Shown piece after piece: positions 25,258-35,400 of a stretch of 64,000 nucleotides of DNA. Numbering within the stretch: position 1 is the first letter of the stretch; each line of letters starts with the position of its first letter. The notes beneath the pieces were generated by a model. It did no database searches and was not told the origin of the DNA. It worked only from the letters and a program-made list of their open reading frames with translations. Both the position numbers and the translations under genes were made by a program. The DNA lies in the NCBI GenBank assembly GCA_046329555.1, contig JAXLUK010000001.1:186001-250000 (forward strand), in the 5' to 3' direction. Origin of the DNA: UBA1941 sp046329555. GTDB taxonomy: Bacteria > Bacteroidota > Bacteroidia > Chitinophagales > LD1.

Positions 25258-28200
25258 CTATGGCACTACAACAGGCTCCTTGGGTTTATCCCCTTCTGAC
25301 GGCGGCCGCTGGTCAACCTTTGGTTTTCGCTTACGACGAAACAAATCACGCAAATTATCGAAATCCTGCCGGAAGCCAATACCTACACCAGTACGGTTCC
25401 GGTTCTTTTGATAGAAGTTATCATACTCGCCCCGATTAAACGCCTTCGCCCGCCAAACGCCATTCTTATCTAACACATATTCAATTTGGAAATCACCCGT
25501 AATGTTGGCATTCGTTTTATTCTGATAGGAACTACTACTTTGATCGTAGTAACGATTATCACCAAAATCCAGATTGCCTCCGGCACTAACCAACAAACGA
25601 TTATTTAAAAAGCGTTTTGTTAGAGCGAGTTGCAATTCGCGTCGGGTATCGAATAATCCGCTATTGGTATTGGGTGAATTAGTAATGTTGGAAGTTTGAT
25701 CGTACTGCCTGAAATTGAAATTAAAGTCGAGATCGTGAACGTTCAGATTATCAAACAAGTTGCTGACATAGTGCGATAACTGAGAAGAAAGGAACTCGCT
25801 GACCGTATTAGTAACGCCCCCCCCTACCAGGTTGCCTGTGCTAGCCCGGGAGTCTCCGGCCGGATTGCCAAACAATGAGTTATTGGTTGGCAGAAAACGG
25901 TTCATCACCAGTAATCCAAATACTTGCTTGTTCATTTCCGCATCAGCGCTTTTCACCAACTGCATTTTACTTTCAACATAATTTCTAATTAGCGGATCTA
26001 AATCCTGTACGCGAATGTCGAAGCCAACTTCAGGGCTTTGCAATACACCTTGTAGCTTCAGTAAAAGCTTCACCAATACCCTGTTCTTAGCACGGTCACT
26101 TAGACTATTGGATAAAGAATTACCGGTACTTCCCGAAGCATCGGTTGTTATCTGGTCGCTGATCAAATCATAAACTGCCGTCCGGACATTGTACGTGGCA
26201 TCGGCATTCAACTGCGCGTGATAAATATCACCCGTAAACTTGATGGTTCCCCCTTTCTCTAATAGAAATCGCTTATTGATAATATTCTGAAGGGTAAACA
26301 GATAATTCCCGTTGTCTATTTCGTACAATCCATAAATGTTAAACTCCCCTGTTCGCAACAACTCAATCTTTAAATTCCCCCTACCACTACTTGAAAGCAC
26401 ATCACCGGCAGCAGGATCTAACTGAATATCAATGATACCATCTGGAGTAACATCCAAATCCAATATAAAATTGACACCAGTTGGCACCGTAAAGGTTTGC
26501 TTGGCCTGCTTTGCCAGTGAGTCTTTGGCCGGATTTACAAAACGATAAAAAGCATATCGGTTGGTCTCGTAGGTTGAGGTAACCGGAATATAACAATGCG
26601 TACCTGGCGCTACACGTGCTGCTGCGCGAATTTCAATATTAGGTAATGTTCCAATGAAATCTACTTTGCCGCGGCCAAAGGCATTACCGTAAAAATTTGG
26701 CTGCAGTTTGGCATTGGTATTTAAGAACTCTGCATTCTGCGTATTCACATGAAGATCGAATGTAAACTTCCTGAAATGATCATGCGTTATTTTGCCATAG
26801 CCCTGAGCCGTATTTCCAAATCTATCATAAACGGTTACTTGTCCGATATCAATCACGCCATCACGCAAAGTGATGTCTTCATCTTGAAGCGAGTAGGTAG
26901 TATTAAGGAAAGAAACCGTAACATTTGCGGTATCAACAGTAACGCGCCCTTGCAGCACAGGTGCTTTCGCCGTGCCGCCTACGTGAATGTTACCTCTAAC
27001 CTTGCCACTACAATTCTTTACATATTTGATGAAGAATGGATAATTTAAGAAACCAATACCCAACGCACCTAAGTGCACATCAACATCTAAATCATTATTA
27101 GATATTCCATAAGACCCGCCTGCGCTAATATCATTCTTATCGCTTGCTAAAGTCAACTGAAGATTCACCCGCTTTAAACTTTCATCTAGTTGTGAGCGAA
27201 CTTTTAGGTTACCCAGTAATTCGTTTCCAAGCGTGAGTTTACTAGCCTCCAGATCAGCCAGAATTGCGGGCTTGGTAAGCACATCTTCGATAACTGCTGT
27301 GCCATTCACCGTACCTTTCAGGTCGCGGGAAGATTTATTAAAAATGCCCAAAAAATCTGCCAATGAGGTTTGGGTTAACTGCAACTTCACTGAAGTAGAT
27401 GTATCATTCTTAAGAAATGCGTCCACTTGAATGGATTGCTCACCACTTTCAAAAAACAGCCCATCACTTGTGATACGCTTCCCTTTAATATTGATGGTAT
27501 TACCCTTGCGGAAAGTCCATTTATTTCTGCCCAACCAAACTTCAGATGGTTCAAAGTGAATATCTGCGCTACCATTCTGCCTGATAAGGTTTGCAGTAAT
27601 ATTGGCCCGGTTATAAAAGGTTTTATCAGCGGCAATCAGATTAAACCGAAAATCGTCTCCAACAGAAACGGCCTTTGCCACCAAAGTATCCATGGCCAGA
27701 CTATCATTGATTAACACTTTATCCGCTGTGGCAGTAACATCAATTTTTCCTTCGGCTGATATGGCATTCATATCTAACCTCCGTAATTGGTACTTATCAT
27801 AAATCACTTCAGGAACAGATAGCTGCACATTAAACTCTTGTCTTTCGCTGTTTACATTTCCACGGATCACCGAATTCCGGATGGAGTATAATTTTGGCAG
27901 CACAATTCTCGCTAATCCGGTGCTATCGTAAATTTTCAAATTGAAAGTAAACTGCTGTGGAGGAACCTTGACCTTTTCTTCAAAATTGCGGGTAAACGTG
28001 TGGTTGATGTAATTGCGAAATACCTTCGGCAAATCGGCATAAGAAAAACGCCCCTTTACTTCACCTTCCGCCTGTTCCGTTTTTAGCTGAATCCACTTTT
28101 CCTGATTTCCAGTAATAGTTGATGAAAGAACAGCCTGATCAACATGAGTAACATAGGAGCCACGGCGCAATTGCACATCGTTCAACCGAAGATTTCCAAC

Positions 28201-30105
28201 CAAATCATCCACTCTTTTACCTCTAAAATCAGCAACCAGTTTTCCTTTAATAGAAAAAGTGTCTTTCAGTAAGTTTAGCTCACGCAATTCCGCCTTTCTC
28301 ACTTCTGCATTAAATCTAAATTCAGGTATTTCTTTCCCCAAATCCACCAAACCTGAAAAATCCATATCCAAAAATTCATCACGAACCTTCATATCACCTG
28401 TAAACGACTTTCCTTTTACAACGCCATCTACTTTTAAATCCTTGTAGGTATGTCCTTTAAGTGTGATTTCCTGAACATCGCCAGTTAAATTTGCCGCCAA
28501 CGTTTCCAGTTTAAGACCACCGCCTTTAACCACCGTGGTAAGACTTACTTTGCCCAGGTTTTGCGCGTCTCCAAACCAGGTGCCCAAATCAAATTGCTGC
28601 AAGGCCAAATTACCGCTATAAGCGCTTTTACCTAATTGCTTGTTGTACTTAAAATTGAGATCAGTAGTTGCCGAACCGATTGAAGTAGTTAGCCGGCCGC
28701 GGGTAACAAAGTCAGATACAAATCCGTCAAAATCTCCGGTAAACCGAATGTTTCCAAGCGTATTAAAATTGGGAGGAAGGGTAGCACCGGGATAAAACTG
28801 GCGGATATCATAAACATTACTCGCAAGTTCTTCAATACGAAGGTTAATTGATGTTTCCTGAAGATTAGGTAGACCTCGGGTATAGAAGTCCCCTTTCAAT
28901 CGGGTGCCAACGCCTGTACTAATCAATACATCGCGGGCCTGTAAATTGTTGATTCGTCCGGAAATCTTTCCATTTATAAATACGGTGTTATGTGCAACTG
29001 GCTTAACTTGCCTGATAAAAAAATTCAAATCCTTTAGTGCCAGTTTTGATTGATGAAAATTCGCTTCTAAACGAACGGCATTCATAAAATCACCGAAATC
29101 AGTAAAGTTATTGAAGTACATGGCCAACCGGTGGCCGATTTTTGAGTTAGGCGTTTCAAGATTCAGGCTATCTAGTTCTATGCCATTAGTAGCCACACGA
29201 AGCGCCGTGCGTAACTCCTTTAACTCAAAACCTGATTTTTCGCTGGCATGCAGATGACCAATATCGGTGAAGATGGTATCGGCTTCCATACGTCCATGTT
29301 GGGCGCCCAATGCAATCTGACCTATCTTCAAATGTCCGAAATCAATACCACCAGCGATTGGCAATTTATTGGCATCATCTAATTGAAAGGATGCATTTCC
29401 CAGATTAAGGCGATCCCAGGTAATCTTCCAGCCATTCTTTAAAAAATGAACTTCAGGAATGCTGTCGTGATTTATTGGTCGCTGAGCCAATTGAATGTTC
29501 ACGGCCAATCCCGACAAATCAACATCTTTCAGATTAATCCACTTTTTATTCAGCCCTAATTCATTGACCGAAATATGGAGGTTACTGAGCTCAACCAAAT
29601 ACTTACCATGGCCTTTTTCATCATCAAATAAGAACCGTGTATCCTTAAAATTACATTCCTTTAAATTGACGATTCCCTGAAAAGGTTCACCCTTACTTTT
29701 TTCTGGACCATTATTCCCTGTAGAAAACAACTCAGTAAGGTTTAGTTGACCCGCAGCATCCTGCTTCAAACGGATGAAAGCGCCTTCCATCATAACCCTG
29801 TCGATATTGACCTGCTTCTTTAACAAACTCCAATAGGCAATATCTGCACCCAGGGTTTTCACGTACAGCAGGGTATCGTTCTTCTTATCGGCGATATATA
29901 CATCGGAAAGCCGGATGTTTCTAAACACATCCCATTGAAAGTATCCCACACGAACGGATGTTCCTAATTGATTAGAAAGAATTGCTGTAACCCGCTGCAC
30001 TACAAAATTCTGGACGGCAGGAAACCGTAGTGCTATGCTTACCACTCCCGTGAGCAGCAATAGTAACAACATCATGATCCCTAAAACCCGCAGCGTTTTC
30101 TTCAC
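25258..30105 (-). CDS. tamB: TamB/AsmA-like envelope protein (translocation and assembly module)
   Basis: A 1,615-residue periplasmic-spanning protein. It has an N-terminal membrane anchor (VLGIMMLLLLLLTGVVSIAL), then a long beta-taco region with repeated short strands such as LKVDGVVKGKSFTGDMKV and LDLDVTPDGIIDIQLDP, and a C-terminal TamB (DUF490) domain from about residue 1200 with GRGNLKIELLRTGEFNIYGLYEIDNG in shortened form: FNIYGLYEIDNGNYLFTLQN. The end is rich in basic and proline residues (RRKRKPKVDQRPP). TamB-like proteins form grooves that carry lipids or help outer-membrane protein assembly. The last 250 residues resemble a beta-barrel-associated region. It is divergent from tsaD, an arrangement common in Bacteroidota. 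Confidence 0.9.
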   Translation of the reverse strand: MKKTLRVLGIMMLLLLLLTGVVSIALRFPAVQNFVVQRVTAILSNQLGTSVRVGYFQWDVFRNIRLSDVYIADKKNDTLLYVKTLGADIAYWSLLKKQVNIDRVMMEGAFIRLKQDAAGQLNLTELFSTGNNGPEKSKGEPFQGIVNLKECNFKDTRFLFDDEKGHGKYLVELSNLHISVNELGLNKKWINLKDVDLSGLAVNIQLAQRPINHDSIPEVHFLKNGWKITWDRLNLGNASFQLDDANKLPIAGGIDFGHLKIGQIALGAQHGRMEADTIFTDIGHLHASEKSGFELKELRTALRVATNGIELDSLNLETPNSKIGHRLAMYFNNFTDFGDFMNAVRLEANFHQSKLALKDLNFFIRQVKPVAHNTVFINGKISGRINNLQARDVLISTGVGTRLKGDFYTRGLPNLQETSINLRIEELASNVYDIRQFYPGATLPPNFNTLGNIRFTGDFDGFVSDFVTRGRLTTSIGSATTDLNFKYNKQLGKSAYSGNLALQQFDLGTWFGDAQNLGKVSLTTVVKGGGLKLETLAANLTGDVQEITLKGHTYKDLKVDGVVKGKSFTGDMKVRDEFLDMDFSGLVDLGKEIPEFRFNAEVRKAELRELNLLKDTFSIKGKLVADFRGKRVDDLVGNLRLNDVQLRRGSYVTHVDQAVLSSTITGNQEKWIQLKTEQAEGEVKGRFSYADLPKVFRNYINHTFTRNFEEKVKVPPQQFTFNLKIYDSTGLARIVLPKLYSIRNSVIRGNVNSERQEFNVQLSVPEVIYDKYQLRRLDMNAISAEGKIDVTATADKVLINDSLAMDTLVAKAVSVGDDFRFNLIAADKTFYNRANITANLIRQNGSADIHFEPSEVWLGRNKWTFRKGNTINIKGKRITSDGLFFESGEQSIQVDAFLKNDTSTSVKLQLTQTSLADFLGIFNKSSRDLKGTVNGTAVIEDVLTKPAILADLEASKLTLGNELLGNLKVRSQLDESLKRVNLQLTLASDKNDISAGGSYGISNNDLDVDVHLGALGIGFLNYPFFIKYVKNCSGKVRGNIHVGGTAKAPVLQGRVTVDTANVTVSFLNTTYSLQDEDITLRDGVIDIGQVTVYDRFGNTAQGYGKITHDHFRKFTFDLHVNTQNAEFLNTNAKLQPNFYGNAFGRGKVDFIGTLPNIEIRAAARVAPGTHCYIPVTSTYETNRYAFYRFVNPAKDSLAKQAKQTFTVPTGVNFILDLDVTPDGIIDIQLDPAAGDVLSSSGRGNLKIELLRTGEFNIYGLYEIDNGNYLFTLQNIINKRFLLEKGGTIKFTGDIYHAQLNADATYNVRTAVYDLISDQITTDASGSTGNSLSNSLSDRAKNRVLVKLLLKLQGVLQSPEVGFDIRVQDLDPLIRNYVESKMQLVKSADAEMNKQVFGLLVMNRFLPTNNSLFGNPAGDSRASTGNLVGGGVTNTVSEFLSSQLSHYVSNLFDNLNVHDLDFNFNFRQYDQTSNITNSPNTNSGLFDTRRELQLALTKRFLNNRLLVSAGGNLDFGDNRYYDQSSSSYQNKTNANITGDFQIEYVLDKNGVWRAKAFNRGEYDNFYQKNRNRTGVGIGFRQDFDNLRDLFRRKRKPKVDQRPPSEGDKPKEPVVVP

Positions 30106-30223
30106 CCGATTCTTTTATGGCAATTGGCGTGCCTACCTAAGTAGTAAGCCCTTTAACCCGCTAATTTGGCAAAATTTAAGGGAAAGCCAGCAAAGCCTTG
30201 CGCTTAATTCCTAATTTCGCCCA

Positions 30224-31228
30224 GTGCCCGTAATTCTTGCAATTGAATCCTCTTGCGACGATACCTCCGCTGCTGTGATCGCGGATGGTATTATCTGTTC
30301 TAACATCACGGCCACCCAGGCTATTCATAGCGAATGGGGCGGAGTTGTTCCGGAATTAGCCTCACGCGCCCACCAGCAACATATCAGTGTAACCGTGCAC
30401 GCTGCACTTCAGGAAGCCGGAATCGAACTGGATTCTCTTGATGCGATAGCGTTTACGCAAGGTCCTGGATTGGCAGGTGCCCTGCTTGTTGGAATGAGTT
30501 TTGCGAAAGGTTTGGCATTGGCGCTCAACAAACCTTTGATAGCTGTTAATCACATGCGGGCGCATGTAATGGCCAATTACATTGAACACGATGTACCGAA
30601 TCCGCATTTGTGTTTGACAGTGTCAGGCGGCCATACGCAATTGGTTTGGGTAACCGGAGATACGAAAATGCAAGTAATCGGCGAAACTATTGATGATGCT
30701 GCAGGTGAAGCCTTTGATAAAACGGCTAAATTACTGGGACTTCCCTATCCCGGGGGGCCACTGATTGACAAGCTGGCTCAAAAAGGCAATCCCAACAGGT
30801 TCACATTTGCCAGCCCAAAAGCAGGTCAACTTGATTTTAGCTTCAGCGGATTGAAAACATCTGTTCGGTATTTTTTAGAGAAAGAAGTTCGTCAACAACC
30901 AGATTTTATCGAAAGAAACAAAGAAGATTTGTGTGCTTCCATTCAACAAACCATTATATCTATTCTGCTTAAGCAAACCCAACAAGCGCTGCAAACTTAC
31001 CCGGCAAAAGCACTGACATTGGCCGGTGGGGTATCCGCCAATTCCGGGTTACGCCGCGCATTTGGTGAACTTGGGGTAACATTAAATCTTCCCGTTTTTA
31101 TTCCTTCCATGCAATATTGTACCGATAATGCCGCGATGATTGCCAAGTCGGCGCACTATCAATTTTTGGAAGGTGACTTTGCCGGTCAGGATGCGGAAGT
31201 TTTGCCGCGGTTCAGTATTAACGGCTAA
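30224..31228 (+). CDS. tsaD: tRNA threonylcarbamoyladenosine synthase subunit TsaD
   Basis: 334 residues. TsaD transfers the threonylcarbamoyl group to A37 of ANN-decoding tRNAs, with TsaB and TsaE. The ASKHA-fold N-terminus is ILAIESSCDDTSAAV. The metal-binding HxxxH is in NHMRAHVMANY, and phosphate and substrate loops appear as SGGHTQL, GEAFDKTAKLLGLPYPGGP and LAGGVSANSGLR. The best start is GTG 30224, directly after a -7-like TAATTTCG at 30212-30219, so the mRNA would be almost leaderless. No TTTG box at the usual distance was seen. Confidence 0.95.
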   Translation: MPVILAIESSCDDTSAAVIADGIICSNITATQAIHSEWGGVVPELASRAHQQHISVTVHAALQEAGIELDSLDAIAFTQGPGLAGALLVGMSFAKGLALALNKPLIAVNHMRAHVMANYIEHDVPNPHLCLTVSGGHTQLVWVTGDTKMQVIGETIDDAAGEAFDKTAKLLGLPYPGGPLIDKLAQKGNPNRFTFASPKAGQLDFSFSGLKTSVRYFLEKEVRQQPDFIERNKEDLCASIQQTIISILLKQTQQALQTYPAKALTLAGGVSANSGLRRAFGELGVTLNLPVFIPSMQYCTDNAAMIAKSAHYQFLEGDFAGQDAEVLPRFSING

Positions 31229-31323
31229 TCCTTCAACGGCAATGAACTATGGTTGCGCTACTAATGGGTCAGGCTATGTTGTTGAGATTAGTATGATGCC
31301 CGAAAGGAAAGAATTTTCAATTC

Positions 31324-31746
31324 CTATTGCTCATTAAGTGGCTTAAAGTTGAAAAGCCGGATATACTTCTCAAGAGCTTCCCGATTTAAATCGCCACTTC
31401 CACTAAATACTGGGTTTTCAAAAAAACTCTTCATCAATGCCCGATACTCGAGATTACTTTTAAATGATAGTTCAAAATCAGAAAATCTGAGTTCATTGTA
31501 CCAGTAACCGCGATCCCCTTTATAGTCGTAAAAATGCTTGGTTATTACGAATAAGAGTTTGCCGGTTTCGAAATTTGAAATTTTTGCAGGATGATTATCC
31601 ATCATAAAAGAACCACCATCAATCTTCAACAGTGGCTTTCCATCGATATAGGTAACCCCCTTTTTATTTTCAACTTTCTGGGCAATTACTGAATTAACAA
31701 GAAAGGAAAAGGTGCAAACTAGGAAGAATACTCTTACTGTTTTGAT
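31324..31746 (-). CDS. Small exported protein with hidden signal peptide and no standard start codon
   Basis: The conventional reading starts at TTG 31629 and gives 101 residues, but the frame stays open upstream to a stop at 31761. That upstream part encodes a textbook signal peptide: IKTVRVFFLVCTFSF followed by LVNSVIAQ. Between the stop and the signal there is no ATG, GTG or TTG; the only near-start codons are ATT (31758-31756) and ATC (31746-31744). Either a non-standard start is used, or the ATG has mutated or been misread. The mature part has DYKGDRGYWYNELRF and ends KPLNEQ, with no recognised domain. It lies downstream of the AT-hook gene and convergent with tsaD. Confidence 0.5.
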   Translation of the reverse strand: MKTVRVFFLVCTFSFLVNSVIAQKVENKKGVTYIDGKPLLKIDGGSFMMDNHPAKISNFETGKLLFVITKHFYDYKGDRGYWYNELRFSDFELSFKSNLEYRALMKSFFENPVFSGSGDLNREALEKYIRLFNFKPLNEQ

Positions 31747-31825
31747 AAGAAAGGCAATTTATGAAAAACCACTCTACCACAGCATAAATTTAAGTTCTGA
31801 TTTAACCAGCGTTGCAGATCGCACG

Positions 31826-31851
31826 AAAAAAAAGGCAGCCGAAGCTGCCTT
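31826..31851 (-). terminator. Intrinsic terminator of the AT-hook gene
   Basis: Arms AAGGCAGC (31832-31839) and GCTGCCTT (31844-31851) close a four-base CGAA loop (TTCG on the minus strand, a very stable tetraloop). On the minus strand the stem is followed by a run of T. It begins eight bases after the AT-hook stop codon. Confidence 0.9.
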
Positions 31852-31858
31852 TTAAGAT

Positions 31859-32365
31859 TTACTTTTTCGGTTTACGACCGCGTTTTTTTCCTGATCCCTT
31901 TGGACGACCACGTCCCTTTTTAGGCGCTTCAACCATCACCTCAGCTGGAATAATTACGCTGCTTGAAGCTGTATTTTTTACCCCTGGTTTACGTCCACGC
32001 TTCTTACCTCCTTGTTGTTTACCGGAAGTGGAACCCTTAGGGCGACCTCGTCCTCTTTTCGGTGCTTCAACCATGGCATCCGATGATGGTGCCGACGAGC
32101 TTTCAGCCACTTTTTCTGTTTTCGGCTTCCGTCCACGCTTTTTGCCGGTTCCTTTCGGACGACCACGTCCCCTTTTCGGACTAGCAGCCGGAGCACTAAC
32201 TTCGGGGGATTTTCCGGAATCTCCCTTGTCATTAGAAGCTTCGCCTGTTAACTGAGCCAGAATGTCACGTAGCTCTTCCAATTTTTTTAACAGCTTCCTT
32301 TCTTCTTCCCGAAAAAAATCGGCCATTAGGCTAGAGTGGCTTTCTGAAACAGAAATTTTTTTCAT
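31859..32365 (-). CDS. Multi-AT-hook DNA-binding protein
   Basis: 168 residues: an N-terminal helical segment (FREEERKLLKKLEELRDILAQL, about 16-37) likely to form a coiled coil, an acidic-serine linker, and a basic tail with six AT-hook-like motifs. These alternate between GRGRPKG and KKRGRKP forms (RGRGRPKG, KKRGRKPK, RGRGRPKG, KKRGRKPG, KGRGRPKG, KKRGRKPK), which insert into the minor groove of AT-rich DNA. The coiled coil could bring several such tails together, so a nucleoid-associated or architectural role is likely. The pairing of hook types is evenly spaced three times, indicating internal duplication. The open frame on the opposite strand is a shadow of this low-complexity sequence. 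Confidence 0.85.
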   Translation of the reverse strand: MKKISVSESHSSLMADFFREEERKLLKKLEELRDILAQLTGEASNDKGDSGKSPEVSAPAASPKRGRGRPKGTGKKRGRKPKTEKVAESSSAPSSDAMVEAPKRGRGRPKGSTSGKQQGGKKRGRKPGVKNTASSSVIIPAEVMVEAPKKGRGRPKGSGKKRGRKPKK

Positions 32366-32452
32366 GGTTTACTAAATTTCAGGCGAAAGTAAGAAAATCA
32401 ATCAGTCGACCTGAAAAAATTGTTTCTACAAATAACAAAATGGTATCAATTC

Positions 32453-35400
32453 TTACTTTAATAAGGTAACCGATCCTTTTTCATTAACTGTTTTATTATC
32501 CAGGAACACGATATCACATTCGTAAACATAAACACCAGGTTCCTGCATCACTCCTTTAAACGTTCCGTCCCATCCTTGCTTTTCACTATTTGATTCAAAC
32601 AATTTCTCGCCCCACCGATTAAATATTTTCATGCGAACTTCTTTAAACGCCTTTCCATAAATCAAAAATTCATCGTTGGCACCATCACCATTAGGCGAAA
32701 ATACATTAGGAATATAGAACCGATTATTGTTTACCACATGGATAGTTATATAATCTTTTGCTACACAATGCCCGTTATAGGTAACGGTTAAGTGATACGT
32801 CATGGTTGCATAAAAATTAAATACCGGACTGGCGCAATCGTTGCAACTTAAACCGCTTGATGGGCTCCAGGCATAGCTATTAATCGAGGTTTCACTAAAC
32901 GGAGAGAATGCGGTATTCAATTCCAGAATTTCACCTAACTCGATAGACGCCGTATCGGGAATAATTTCAACAACACCCTCATCGGGCATAACCACTGGAA
33001 TTTGAATGGTAGTATCGCATCCAAAGTTATCGGTCACCACAACAATATGATCACCTGCGGCAACATTGGTAAAAATACCTGAAGATTGATTAGCCCCCTG
33101 ATCTAAAGAATATTGATAGGGTGCATTATTAGGTTCTCCCCCTGCTACCTGAATAGTGGCATCGTTATATTGCGTTCCAAAGCAACTGGTAGTATCACCA
33201 ATTGCTGTATAGAAATTTTGAGGAGCAGTTGGGACGGTAACCGGAATGGCGAACTGACATTGATGTGCATCAGTTACTACCGCCCAGTATGATCCACCGG
33301 CCAGGCCTGTAAACAAACCATTTGGATCGGATCCCACTAATTGAATAGAATCCAACAATAATGAAATTTGGTAAGGCTGATTACCTCCGCTGATCGTGAT
33401 GGTTGCCTTTCCATCGTTGATATCCGCACAAGAAGTACGCACTGATGATGTTATACCGGTCATTCCCGAAGGCTCACTGATTGCAGTAGTTGCAGTAACC
33501 GTACATTGATGCATATCATAAACCGTCACCGAGTAATTTCCGGCTACTAGCGTATCAGCCGGATTTAATGAATCGCCATTCGACCAAATATACCGGTAAG
33601 GTAACGTTCCGCCTGATGAAGTGGCCAAAATCGCCCCATCATTGCCACCATGACATTTCACTGCAGAAGGCACCAAACTTACCCCTAGTGCTGCCGGTTC
33701 ACTGAGGGCAACGGTCAAAGTGGCCGTACAACTATTGGCATCCGTTACGCTAACACTGTAAGTGGTAGCAGAAAGTTGGTCACCAACAGAATCAAGCTGA
33801 GATGGAGTTGTGTTCCAGGAATAACTGAAAGGCGGCGTTCCGTTGGTGGTAGCCACCTGCGACTGTCCATCATTACCGCCGTGGCAACTAACATTCTGAT
33901 GCTGAACCTCACTCAATACCAAAGCGGGCGGATCATTCAACTGAATTGATGCGGTAATGGAACATAAACTATCGTCAGTAACAGTTACCTGGTAGGTATT
34001 AGCAGTTAGGGCAGATGCGGTAGCACCTTGCTGCTGAGGCGTGGTATTCCAAACGTATTGATAATGCCCGGTACCGCCATGGCCGGTAGCAGTTATAGAA
34101 CCTGAACTACCCTGATTGCACTTGGGATCTACAGGTGTTAAAGTTGGCGTTGTTAGTTGAGCTGGTTCTGCGACGGTGTAAGACGCCGTATCAGCACAAC
34201 CGATATTATCTTGTACAATCACCTGATAAGTTCCAGCAACTAAGTTGGCCGCGTCTTCTGTGTTTTGCGCCGGAGAAGTGTTCCACGAATAGGCATATCC
34301 AGCAGATGCTGGCGAAGTAGAAATATCGATAAGACCAGTGTTGAGACTGAAACAACGAACATTTCGTATACCATTTAAGCTGATTGTAGGAATGGTATGT
34401 ACCGAAATACGCGCAGTATCAGAGGCCACACAAGTACTTAGTGTATAAGTGACGCTATAAGTGGTGGTGCTTGTAGGATTCACGGTAATAGTGCCAGTTG
34501 TGGCTGAATTACTCCATTGATAAGAACCGCCACCTGGATTTACTAAAGCGAGCAGATTAACAGGTTGACCGGCGCAAATCAACGTATCGGCTACTTGAAC
34601 AGTTGGTACGATTCTGCCGAAAGCATTTGCGGACAATGAAGTGGTGCAACCATGAACATCGGTGTAACTAACGTTATAAAAGTGATCCCCAGCAGTTATA
34701 GAAGGAATAGCAATACTGCTGGTAACTGCATTACCGGGTTGCCAAAGGAAGCTGCCTCCAGTGCCCGTTATAGTTGCAGTTAAGTGCGAAGTAGCCCCTG
34801 CACAAACAGAATCATTTGGTACACTTAAGATTGGTAATGGCAGAACGGTTAAGTTAACCACTATCAGGCTATCACAACCAGATTGGGTTTGAAACAGATT
34901 ATTGTGAATACCTGAAATGTTAACGATTGTGCCATCAGGCATAGTGTAGGAACTACCTGTGCAAATAGTATCATATACGTACGCATAGGAAGTATCTTTA
35001 ACGGTTACCGAAACTAAGGCGGTATCAAAGCAACCTGAAAGTTCATAAGTAACCGAATAGGAAGTATTGACGGATGGATAAACCAAGAGGGAGTCATTGT
35101 TTACTGTACTATTCCAGTTAAAGATTCCTCCAATAGGATTACCAGTTGCCACAAGATATACCGAATCCCCAAAACAAATTAATTGGTTGGGCGAAGTTAT
35201 GGTAGGAATCGGATTGACGATAACTGAACCTGTATCGGCTGCCGTACAACCGTTAGCAGTATACTGCAAGATATAATCAGTAGTAACTAGTGGCGTAACC
35301 GTTAAAGAAGTTGTGGCTGATGGAAATCCTGTCCAAACGAAAGTGCCACCAATAGGATTAACGTTTGCATGAAGCACCGCTTGCTGTCCTGTACAAACTG

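Noticed and set aside
31812..32255. Plus-strand proline-rich frame over the AT-hook gene
   Set aside because: It is the complement of the repetitive AT-hook codons; the minus-strand frame has a terminator, a coiled coil and known motifs.
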